Source of the DNA: GCA-002694895 sp964436345
GTDB taxonomy: Bacteria > Chloroflexota > Dehalococcoidia > Lucifugimonadales > GCA-002694895
NCBI GenBank assembly: GCA_964436345.1
Contig: CAYTCC010000083.1
Location: forward strand, 1-5,542
Direction: 5' to 3'
DNA length: 5,542 nucleotides
A program made the translations under genes and the position numbers. The notes beneath the pieces are model-generated. The model worked only from the letters and a program-made list of their open reading frames with translations, did no database searches and was not told where the DNA came from. Within the stretch, counting starts at the first letter, position 1; the number at the start of each line of letters is the position of its first letter. Positions 1 to 5,542 of the stretch are shown here, piece by piece.

Positions 1-1320
1 TAAAAATCCTGGTCGTTTGCCACTATAAATTTTATCAAAAATCTTAAGAGAATTATCAAGCCATTTATGCAATTGAGTGTCGTCAGGATTAGCATCAATA
101 TATGCATCACGTATTAATATAAAATGAATTCTAGGATCATAGGGCTGTTTAGTCCCGCCTACCCATTCATCACCATTTAGTAATCTTAAAAGCATAGCGT
201 CGGCAGAACCAAGGGTTTGTTCATGAATAGGAGGTCCGTCCATACGGTGCATTACTGAAGTCATATCTCTACCGTTACCAGTTGTATAACCCATATCATT
301 CCACATTTTACTTGTATTTATATCTTGCCCTAAGTAATTTGCGACTTTTTCACCGAATGATCTTAAAGGATCTGATATATCAGCTAATAAATCAGTTAAT
401 CGATCTCCATCTAAATCTGTAGCTAAGACAATAGTATTTTGTTTTTCTATTAAATCCCAAATTAATAAGCCGTAATTAGTATCAGAAATGTGCTGCTCTA
501 TTCTTCCTTCCCAATTTTTCATGCCTTCTTTAAAGTTTGAAGGAAGTAGTTTTATGATTTTATCTATTTTATCTTTGTGCTCTCCGTAAGGATCTACAGC
601 ATATTTACGTCCAACTTCAAATTTTGTATCTTGTAATAACCATGAATGGAGTCCGGCATTTATTCCGTCTTCCATTGCTTGAGTGGGTTTTGTTGCAACC
701 CTTCCGATATAACCTGTATCGTTTACCATTTTAAGAAAAAGTCTATTTGCATAAGCCATTTGAACACCTGGAGTGTTCATTTCTGAGTGTACTAATCCAT
801 TTTCATTAACATTAAATTTTGCTTTGTCTTGAGAATAAGGAAGACAAGGCATGCTTCTTACAACAGTGATTGGGCCATATGGCCTAACATTACAAAATAC
901 ACCAGCTTGAGTACGAAGTGGTGCATTTCCAGATTTTCCCATTACAACAACTTTATTTCCTTTTCCATCTTTTACGTAAGCATCACCTGCAGTTGACCAT
1001 TTTATTGAAGTGCATGGCATATTTCCGAACCAGGCAAGAGATTCTAATGAAGTATCATGTCTGTATTGTGCCCACATTGGGACAGCATAAAAAGGGAGGC
1101 CTAAAATATCTATTGCAGCTATTGTACCTAATAGAGCGTATGCATCTGTAAGTGAATGAGCAACAGGGTTGACATTATTATTGTGGTTTCCACCTTTCCA
1201 TATAACTGCATTTGGATATCCATTTGGTACAATGTCTGCAGGTTCAAACAAATCAGATAAATGTTGTAGTAAATCTCCTCCATCAGCTTCAGTTTTTGCT
1301 ATGGACATAAGATCAATCAT
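1..1320 (-). CDS. Unrecognised protein, at least 440 aa, 3' end cut by the window edge
   Basis: An uninterrupted frame of 440 codons runs from ATG at 1320 to the window edge, with its stop outside. The start is well supported: AGGAG lies 5 bases upstream, 12 bases separate it from the preceding gene, and the protein begins MIDLMSIAKTEADGG. A second in-frame ATG at 1308 is less well placed. I do not recognise the family. No signal peptide or convincing membrane helix is seen, although residues 57-83 are fairly hydrophobic, so a soluble cytoplasmic protein is likely. Conserved-looking patches include GGNHNNNVNPVAHSLTDA (residues 43-60), VVMGKSGNAPLRTQAG (125-140), LATDLDGDRLTD (299-310) and MDGPPIHEQTLGSADAM (360-376). 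Cysteines lie at 103, 143 and 159. Sampled lines reach about 38-43% GC, above the rest of the operon. Its place behind the carboxyltransferase genes suggests, but does not show, a role in the same metabolism. Certainty is high for coding and low for function. Confidence 0.85.
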   Translation of the reverse strand, partial: MIDLMSIAKTEADGGDLLQHLSDLFEPADIVPNGYPNAVIWKGGNHNNNVNPVAHSLTDAYALLGTIAAIDILGLPFYAVPMWAQYRHDTSLESLAWFGNMPCTSIKWSTAGDAYVKDGKGNKVVVMGKSGNAPLRTQAGVFCNVRPYGPITVVRSMPCLPYSQDKAKFNVNENGLVHSEMNTPGVQMAYANRLFLKMVNDTGYIGRVATKPTQAMEDGINAGLHSWLLQDTKFEVGRKYAVDPYGEHKDKIDKIIKLLPSNFKEGMKNWEGRIEQHISDTNYGLLIWDLIEKQNTIVLATDLDGDRLTDLLADISDPLRSFGEKVANYLGQDINTSKMWNDMGYTTGNGRDMTSVMHRMDGPPIHEQTLGSADAMLLRLLNGDEWVGGTKQPYDPRIHFILIRDAYIDANPDDTQLHKWLDNSLKIFDKIYSGKRPGFL

Positions 1321-1325
1321 ACATA

Positions 1326-1330
1326 CTCCT
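1326..1330 (-). promoter_or_regulatory. Shine-Dalgarno site of the unrecognised gene
   Basis: The minus strand reads AAAGGAGTATGT just before ATG at 1320, giving AGGAG with a 5-base spacer. It sits inside the 12-base gap after the preceding TAA. It decides the start at 1320 over the in-frame ATG at 1308. The operon's other internal genes have no comparable site. Confidence 0.75.
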
Positions 1331-1332
1331 TT

Positions 1333-3147
1333 TTAATTTATTTTAATTATGGATTCTTGTGCTTGTATAGCGCCGCCGGGTGCTATTAAAAGTTCAAGTA
1401 TAGTTCCATCTATATCTGATTTAATTGTAGTTTCCATTTTCATTGATTCAATTATTGCAACTTCTTGATTAGTTTTAATTTTATCATTAACTTTCACAAG
1501 ATATTTAATAACAGTTCCTGACATAGGGGAATTTATAAATTTATTTAATCCATTATTATCTGTAATCTGAGGTTTGCTCTTATTTTCAGTTTTTTTATTT
1601 GGAGGGGGTGTATTTTGCTTAGAATTAATCTCTGATTGTTTAATGATATCAGCAATTAATTCTTTGTTTTCTACATTGATAGATATTGTATATTCTTTAT
1701 TTTCGAATTGAATAGTAAGTTGATTATCTAATACTTTAGGTTCTATGTTATTTGAAAAGGGATTAGGTTTATTAATTTCACATTTTTCATATATGTTTGT
1801 TTTATTAAGGAGAAAGTTTTTTCCTATATCATCAAATAAGGCATAAGTTAATACATCAGGATGATATTGCGAAATATCTTTTAGTTCATCTGAATATTTC
1901 TTTAAAGATTTTATTTCCTTATTTTTAGTGATTTTTTTTATGTTTTTAAATTCAACTTTATTTATTTCACCTGGTGGTTTGCCGTAATGTCCAGACAAAT
2001 AAGATATTACTTGGTCAGAAATATTTTCATATTTTTTTGTCATTACATTACTTACTGCTTGTGCACCGACCATCTGACTAATTGGAGTTACAAGTGGTGG
2101 CATTCCTAAATCTTTTCTGACTTTAGGAATTTCATCTAAAACTTCTGGAAGTTTATTTAAGTTATTATTTTGATTTAATTGTGAAGTGAGGTTAGAAATC
2201 ATCCCTCCTGGAATTTGATGAATTAATACTCCTGAGTCAATATTTGAAAACTTTGTATTTATTGAATATGAACTGTATTTTTTTACTTCCTCTTCTAATA
2301 TTTGTTCAATTTTAGTAATTTGATCAAAATTTATATTTATTTTGTATGTACTATTGTTTGAAATGAATGTTTTTAATAATGGTTCAATTGCTGGTTGTGA
2401 TGTTTTTTGCGCTACAGTTGAAATACATGTATCAACCCCGTCAACACCTGCTTCTATTGCTTTTAATTGTGTCATTGAAGCTAACCCACTTGTATAGTGA
2501 TTATGAAGTTGAATTGGTATTGATATGTTGTTTTTTAATTCAGTAATTAACATGTAAGCATCATAAGGAGATAGTAATCCAGCCATATCTTTTATACAAA
2601 GGCTATCTGCTCCCATTTTGACTAATGTTTTGGCAAGGTTAATATAATAATTCAAAGTATAAATTTCTGTTGTTTTAGTTTCGAGCTTCCCTGATTCTCC
2701 AGTGCTGTAGCATATTGTTAATTGTAAATGTTTATTTTTGTTTTTAATTGCTTTTGAAGCGATTTCAAGATTCCCAGGATCATTCAAGGCATCAAATAAT
2801 CTAAAGATATCTATACCAAAATCCGCTGATAATGAAATAAATTCATTTATAATTTCTTCTGAATAATGACGGTATCCTACTAGGTTTGCGCCCCGAATTA
2901 GCATTGAAAGATTTGTATTGGGGGTTAGTCGCCTAATCATTTTTAGTCTATCCCAAGGGTCTTCATTCAAATATCGTATGCAACTATCAAATGTGGCACC
3001 ACCCCATACTTCGAGAACATCATACCCAACTTTATCTAATAGGGGAGCTAGTTTACTAATTGTAAAATTATCAAATCGAGTTGCAAACAAACTTTGATGA
3101 GCATCTCTAAGAGTTGTATCTGTAACTTTTATTAATTTAGTAGTCAT
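1333..3147 (-). CDS. Biotin-dependent oxo-acid carboxyltransferase with fused biotin carrier domain (transcarboxylase 5S / PycB / OadA family)
   Basis: This 604-aa protein moves a carboxyl group between biotin and pyruvate/oxaloacetate. Domains in order are a TIM-barrel HMGL-like transferase (about 1-270), the conserved PYC/OADA carboxylase domain (about 285-490), an Asn/Lys/Pro-rich linker (about 505-535) and a biotinyl domain (about 537-604). Visible motifs are DTTLRDAHQS (10-19, metal ligand and substrate site), IFRLFDALND (114-123), CIKDMAG (184-190, K186 at the position of the carbamylated lysine), LHNHYTSG (214-221, two metal-binding histidines) and ESMKMET (567-573, K570 the biotinylated lysine). 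Length fits OadA and PycB, which usually run 570-600. The 5S subunit of the classical transcarboxylase lacks the biotin domain. Adjacency to an acyl-CoA carboxyltransferase gene favours a methylmalonyl-CoA:pyruvate transcarboxylase. Pyruvate carboxylase subunit B or an oxaloacetate decarboxylase alpha subunit is possible if a biotin carboxylase or membrane subunit is encoded elsewhere. No clear Shine-Dalgarno precedes ATG 3147. The family is near certain; the exact reaction is inferred. Confidence 0.95.
   Translation of the reverse strand: MTTKLIKVTDTTLRDAHQSLFATRFDNFTISKLAPLLDKVGYDVLEVWGGATFDSCIRYLNEDPWDRLKMIRRLTPNTNLSMLIRGANLVGYRHYSEEIINEFISLSADFGIDIFRLFDALNDPGNLEIASKAIKNKNKHLQLTICYSTGESGKLETKTTEIYTLNYYINLAKTLVKMGADSLCIKDMAGLLSPYDAYMLITELKNNISIPIQLHNHYTSGLASMTQLKAIEAGVDGVDTCISTVAQKTSQPAIEPLLKTFISNNSTYKININFDQITKIEQILEEEVKKYSSYSINTKFSNIDSGVLIHQIPGGMISNLTSQLNQNNNLNKLPEVLDEIPKVRKDLGMPPLVTPISQMVGAQAVSNVMTKKYENISDQVISYLSGHYGKPPGEINKVEFKNIKKITKNKEIKSLKKYSDELKDISQYHPDVLTYALFDDIGKNFLLNKTNIYEKCEINKPNPFSNNIEPKVLDNQLTIQFENKEYTISINVENKELIADIIKQSEINSKQNTPPPNKKTENKSKPQITDNNGLNKFINSPMSGTVIKYLVKVNDKIKTNQEVAIIESMKMETTIKSDIDGTILELLIAPGGAIQAQESIIKIN
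1432..1449 (-). other. Biotin attachment motif ESMKME of the carboxyltransferase
   Basis: Codons 567-572 encode the canonical biotinylation motif, with the acceptor lysine (residue 570, AAA) at 1438-1440. It lies 34 residues from the C-terminus, the normal distance for biotinyl domains, and the upstream PMSGTV (541-546) matches the usual start of the fold. A biotin protein ligase encoded elsewhere would be needed to charge it. Confidence 0.93.
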
Positions 3148-3159
3148 TTTATATTCTGT

Positions 3160-3324
3160 TTATGATAATATAGTCCAGCTTTTAGTTTTCCATTTGTTTA
3201 ATTTTAGCTGGAATTTTTTTACTTTGGTATTATCTGATACTAATAATAAATTTTTCAATGATAATTCAATGATTTTTAAATCAGTTTTACTTATATTATG
3301 ATTGGTTTTATTGTGAATTTTCAT
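3160..3324 (-). CDS. Small lysine-rich protein, 54 aa, possible accessory subunit of the carboxyltransferase
   Basis: This short frame fills the space between the two carboxyltransferase genes almost exactly: ATG is 9 bases after the upstream TAA, and its own TAA is 12 bases before the next ATG. It begins MKIHNKTNHNISK and ends NKWKTKSWTILS. Residues 15-29 look like an amphipathic helix rich in Leu and Ile, followed by a basic tail with two tryptophans. It has no membrane segment and no Pro/Ala linker, so it does not look like an OadG/MmdD-type subunit. Its position beside a PccB-family gene and its size recall the small epsilon subunits of some acyl-CoA carboxylases and methylmalonyl-CoA decarboxylases; that comparison rests on size and place only. 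No Shine-Dalgarno is visible, as for most genes here. It could be spurious, but the exact fit argues for a real gene. Confidence 0.6.
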   Translation of the reverse strand: MKIHNKTNHNISKTDLKIIELSLKNLLLVSDNTKVKKFQLKLNKWKTKSWTILS

Positions 3325-3333
3325 AGTGATAAA

Positions 3334-4851
3334 TTATAAAGGAATATTCCCATGTTTTTTGGGGGGTAAAATTTCTCTTTTGTTTTCTAGTATATTTAAT
3401 GAATTTATGATTGTTTCCCTTGTTTCTTCTGGAAGAATTAAATCTTCTATATAGCCATTTTCAGCTAAAGTATAAGGTGTCATAACTTCTTTTTTATATT
3501 TTTCTAATAATTCCTTTTCTAGTTTTTTTGAATTCTTTGTAGATTTCAATTCTTTTCTGTAGAGTATTTTGATTGCTGCTTCTGGTCCCATCACTGCGAC
3601 CTCAGCTGATGGCCATGCGTAATTCAGATCACTTAATAATGATTTGCTACTCATAACAATATATGCCCCTCCATATGCTTTTCTAATAATAATTGATATT
3701 TTAGGAACAGTAGCTTCTGCATAAGCATATAATAATTTCGCACCTCTTCTTATAATTCCATTATGTTCTTGGTCTAATCCTGGGAGAAAACCGGGAACAT
3801 CAACTAATGAAATTAAAGGTATATTGAAGGCATCGCAAAATCTAATAAATCTAGCTGCTTTTTCTGATGCTTTTATATCTATTACTCCTGCAAGATGATT
3901 TGGTTGTTGGGCAATTAATCCTATATTTTTCCCTCCAATTTTGCCAAATCCTATTATTATATTTTTTGCATAATTTCCTTGGACTTCCATGAAAGAATTT
4001 TTATCTAAAATATTACTAATTAGCAAATTCATATCATATGGTGTGTTTGAATTTTCAGGTAGGATATCTGACAAATTTTCATTCAATTCTGGCATAGAGG
4101 GTTCAATATTTAGAACTAATTCTTGATTGTTTTGTGGTAAGTAATTTAATAGTTTTTTTACATTAGTAAAACAATCAACTTCAGTATCATATATAAAATG
4201 GCAAACTCCGCTTTTTGTCATATGAGATTCGCTGCCACCCAATTCTTCATGAGTAGTGTCTTCTCCTGTAACCTGTTTCACAACATCTGGTCCAGTTATA
4301 TACATTTGCCCCATATCTTTGACCATAAATATAAAATCAGTTATTGCAGGGGAATAAGTAGCACCTCCGGCTGAAGGCCCAACTATAATTGATATTTGCG
4401 GGATTACGCCTGAAGATCTGACATTTTTTGTAAAGATAGATCCATATCCTACAAGACTATGAACTCCTTCTTGAATTCTTGCTCCTCCCGAATCAATGAT
4501 TCCAATCATTGGGCATCCTGTTGAAAGCGCAATATCCATAATTTTGCAAATTTTATCTGCTGCAACTTTAGAAAGAGATCCGCCCATTACTGTAAAATCC
4601 TGTGAATAAACACATACATTGTTACCATTTATTTTTCCAGTTCCTACTATTACAGAATCACCAGGAATGGCATTGCCTGAATTTGCAGTAAATCTATCTA
4701 ATTCAACAAATGAATTTTTATCTAATAAAAGATTAATTCTTTCTCTGGCAGTATTTTTACCTTTATCATGCTGAGCTTTAATCCGAGCTTCGCCACCACC
4801 TAATTTGGCTTTGTCTCTTAATTGATTTAAATTGTCAATTTTATCTTTCAT
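3334..4851 (-). CDS. Acyl-CoA carboxyltransferase (PccB / MmdA / transcarboxylase 12S family)
   Basis: This 505-aa protein transfers a carboxyl group between biotin and an acyl-CoA, most likely methylmalonyl-CoA/propionyl-CoA. It has two crotonase-like halves. The N-terminal half carries the start signature LGGGEARIKAQHDKGKNTAR (17-36), SGGARIQEG (121-129) and the first oxyanion-hole motif GPSAGGATYSPA (158-169). The C-terminal half carries LVDVPGFLPG (349-358), the second oxyanion-hole motif RKAYGGAYIVM (390-400) and AWPSAEVAVMGPE (412-424). It ends in KKHGNIPL, the usual tail of the family. Length is normal and nothing is missing. It lacks the zinc finger of AccD, so it is not the acetyl-CoA carboxylase beta subunit. 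The start 7 bases after the preceding stop is the only sensible one, though no Shine-Dalgarno is visible. With the downstream biotin-bearing oxo-acid transferase it would form a two-site transcarboxylase; propionyl-CoA carboxylase beta is the main alternative. Confidence 0.95.
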   Translation of the reverse strand: MKDKIDNLNQLRDKAKLGGGEARIKAQHDKGKNTARERINLLLDKNSFVELDRFTANSGNAIPGDSVIVGTGKINGNNVCVYSQDFTVMGGSLSKVAADKICKIMDIALSTGCPMIGIIDSGGARIQEGVHSLVGYGSIFTKNVRSSGVIPQISIIVGPSAGGATYSPAITDFIFMVKDMGQMYITGPDVVKQVTGEDTTHEELGGSESHMTKSGVCHFIYDTEVDCFTNVKKLLNYLPQNNQELVLNIEPSMPELNENLSDILPENSNTPYDMNLLISNILDKNSFMEVQGNYAKNIIIGFGKIGGKNIGLIAQQPNHLAGVIDIKASEKAARFIRFCDAFNIPLISLVDVPGFLPGLDQEHNGIIRRGAKLLYAYAEATVPKISIIIRKAYGGAYIVMSSKSLLSDLNYAWPSAEVAVMGPEAAIKILYRKELKSTKNSKKLEKELLEKYKKEVMTPYTLAENGYIEDLILPEETRETIINSLNILENKREILPPKKHGNIPL

Positions 4852-4858
4852 TAATGAA

Positions 4859-5044
4859 TTAAATATTGTTAGGAGGTAATAAGTTTGGAATACCTTCTGA
4901 AATATTAAAAATTAGTTTGCATTTATTATTAATGCAATTAAGTGTTCCTGATATAACTTCTTCTTCTTCTTCTTTATCAATATTCAATGATAAATCATTT
5001 TTACATATTGGGCAGGCTAAAATTTCAATTAATGTCTTTTTCAT
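4859..5044 (-). CDS. Trm112/UPF0434-like small zinc-ribbon protein
   Basis: This 61-aa protein opens with LIEILACPICKNDLSL (residues 5-20) and closes with FNISEGIPNLLPP (46-58), the N- and C-terminal signatures of the Trm112/YcaR family. Cysteines C11 and C14 (CPIC) and C37 and C42 (CINNKC) can form a four-cysteine zinc site. That is the full ribbon of archaeal and eukaryotic Trm112; many bacterial members have lost part of it. In eukaryotes and archaea Trm112 binds and stabilises methyltransferases that act on tRNA, rRNA and release factors. The bacterial role is poorly defined, and no methyltransferase gene is visible here. Five consecutive glutamates (24-28) lie between the cysteine pairs. 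The gene sits 8 bases after one gene and 7 bases before the next, without a Shine-Dalgarno. The open frame on the opposite strand is a shadow. Confidence 0.85.
   Translation of the reverse strand: MKKTLIEILACPICKNDLSLNIDKEEEEEVISGTLNCINNKCKLIFNISEGIPNLLPPNNI
4958..4972 (-). repeat. (GAA)5 trinucleotide run encoding five glutamates
   Basis: Five identical GAA codons in a row encode residues 24-28 of the Trm112-like protein, between the two cysteine pairs. Slippage here would change the length of the acidic loop without shifting the frame. GAA is also the expected glutamate codon in DNA this AT-rich, so the run may be simple codon bias. Confidence 0.6.
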
Positions 5045-5052
5045 ATATTTAT

Positions 5053-5508
5053 TTATAATTTAATAAATTCTAATACTTCTGATATTAAAAATATAATGAT
5101 TGTTAAAGGAAAAATTAAATTCTCATTTATTAATAATTTCAATAAACTATTATATATATTTGATGTTTTGAAATAAACTGATTTAAATCTCACAATAAAT
5201 ACAATTAATCCTATCCAAAAAAACAATAATAATTTTAATAGTAGTATAAATAAATAAATATCAGAATTATCATTAATTGTTGATATGTTGTTTAATATTA
5301 ATATAACTCCAGTAATTACTAAAATTGAAAGTATTGTGTTAGTCCAATTTTTATATTGATTTAACAAATAGGAGTAAATATTTATATTTAATTGAATTTT
5401 ATTTCCAGTAAGTATAATAATTGTTCCTGCTAGCCACGCTGATGCTGTGATGATATGGATGAAATTCATAACTATAGTTATCATTGATAAAAAATTATTA
5501 TTTATCAT
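5053..5508 (-). CDS. Small four-helix integral membrane protein, CopD-like
   Basis: This 151-aa protein is dominated by Ile, Leu, Phe and Asn, with four likely membrane helices at about residues 8-34, 57-76, 84-108 and 130-148. The first helix contains HIITASAWLAGT (18-29), resembling the H...W.GG pattern of CopD/YcnJ and related membrane proteins. The second ends in LVITGVILIL (63-72), also like that family. CopD proteins are linked to copper handling, and relatives with this fold bind haem in other settings. No further metal-binding residues stand out, so the function is open. The start ATG at 5508 is preceded by AGAGGG. Internal methionines at residues 9 and 14 are less well supported. GC is extremely low (7 of 60 bases in the line at 5221-5280), which reflects the hydrophobic codons. 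It is the first visible gene of the operon. The membrane assignment is firm; the CopD assignment is tentative. Confidence 0.8.
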   Translation of the reverse strand: MINNNFLSMITIVMNFIHIITASAWLAGTIIILTGNKIQLNINIYSYLLNQYKNWTNTILSILVITGVILILNNISTINDNSDIYLFILLLKLLLFFWIGLIVFIVRFKSVYFKTSNIYNSLLKLLINENLIFPLTIIIFLISEVLEFIKL

Positions 5509-5542
5509 TTTCCCTCTGCCAATATTTTTTTTGTGTTTTTTA
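5509..5542 (-). promoter_or_regulatory. Leader of the first visible gene with a Shine-Dalgarno-like AGAGGG
   Basis: On the minus strand AGAGGG (5512-5517) ends 3 bases before ATG 5508, an acceptable but close ribosome-binding site. The bases further upstream (5521-5542) are A-rich. The stretch is too short to show a promoter or to tell whether another gene precedes it. Confidence 0.5.

Larger units (their letters stand above)
1..5508 (-). other. Probable single operon of six co-directional genes
   Basis: Six genes follow one another on the minus strand with gaps of 8, 7, 9, 12 and 12 bases. No gap is long enough for a separate promoter, and none holds a hairpin followed by a T-run. All five visible stop codons are TAA. 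This spacing is what co-transcribed genes usually show, so one transcript starting upstream of 5508 and continuing past position 1 is the likely arrangement. The left edge cuts the last gene, so the operon's end and any further members cannot be seen. Co-transcription is inferred from layout only. Confidence 0.75.

Noticed and set aside
400..424. LATDLDGDRLTD in the unrecognised protein as a phosphohexomutase metal loop (DGDGDR / DPDADR)
   Set aside because: Only the short DGDR core resembles it; the phosphoserine loop and other family signatures are not seen elsewhere in the protein.
918..1151. Plus-strand open frame of 77 codons
   Set aside because: It lies wholly inside the long minus-strand frame 1-1320, has no ribosome-binding site and encodes a Leu/His-rich sequence typical of an antisense shadow.
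3175..3211. Inverted repeat CCAGCT...AGCTGG that could be a terminator or regulatory hairpin
   Set aside because: The stem is only 6 bp with a loop of about 25 bases, has no following T-run, and falls within the coding frame of the 54-aa ORF, so it is probably chance.
3334..4851. Assignment of the carboxyltransferase as AccD (acetyl-CoA carboxylase beta)
   Set aside because: The protein contains both crotonase-like halves in 505 residues, lacks the N-terminal four-cysteine zinc finger, and has the PccB-type C-terminal tail.
4866..5063. Plus-strand open frame of 65 codons
   Set aside because: It is antisense to the Trm112-like gene, whose cysteine motifs and family signatures are clear; its serine run is the complement of the GAA repeat.
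1..5542. CRISPR arrays, tRNA or rRNA genes, insertion sequences, phage or defence genes
   Set aside because: No spaced direct repeats, cloverleaf or rRNA-like sequence, transposase motif or terminal inverted repeats are visible; nearly every base is in a minus-strand gene.

Overview
The window is a compact, AT-rich bacterial-type gene cluster with every gene on the minus strand. In transcription order (high to low coordinate) it holds: a small four-helix CopD-like membrane protein (5508-5053), a Trm112/UPF0434-like zinc-ribbon protein (5044-4859), an acyl-CoA carboxyltransferase of the PccB/MmdA/12S family (4851-3334), a 54-residue lysine-rich protein (3324-3160), a pyruvate/oxaloacetate carboxyltransferase with a C-terminal biotin domain (3147-1333), and a protein of at least 440 residues that I do not recognise (1320 to beyond the window edge). 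Gaps between genes are only 7 to 12 bases, every visible stop codon is TAA, and I see no internal terminator or promoter. The window therefore reads as one operon whose promoter lies at or beyond the right edge and whose end lies beyond the left edge.

The core is biotin-dependent carboxyl transfer. The 505-aa protein carries both oxyanion-hole glycine motifs of the CoA carboxyltransferase family and handles the acyl-CoA side. The 604-aa protein carries the metal-binding and carbamylated-lysine motifs of the pyruvate/oxaloacetate transferase family plus a biotin site (ESMKMET), so it handles the oxo-acid side and supplies the swinging arm. No biotin carboxylase subunit and no membrane decarboxylase subunit is visible. 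The simplest reading is a methylmalonyl-CoA:pyruvate transcarboxylase in which the 5S and 1.3S subunits of the Propionibacterium enzyme are fused. A carboxylase or sodium-pumping decarboxylase whose other subunits are encoded elsewhere is not excluded. The 54-aa ORF between the two transferases could be a small accessory subunit, which is inference from position.

Base composition is uneven: sampled 60-base lines run from about 12% GC in the membrane-protein gene to about 40% in parts of the unknown gene. Low GC, short gaps and this gene content suggest a streamlined, probably aquatic, bacterium. An AT-rich Chloroflexota lineage of the SAR202 kind is one guess, held with low confidence. The most useful leads are the unrecognised last gene, the 54-aa ORF, and the fact that four consecutive cistrons share one reading frame, each separated only by one TAA and 9 or 12 bases.
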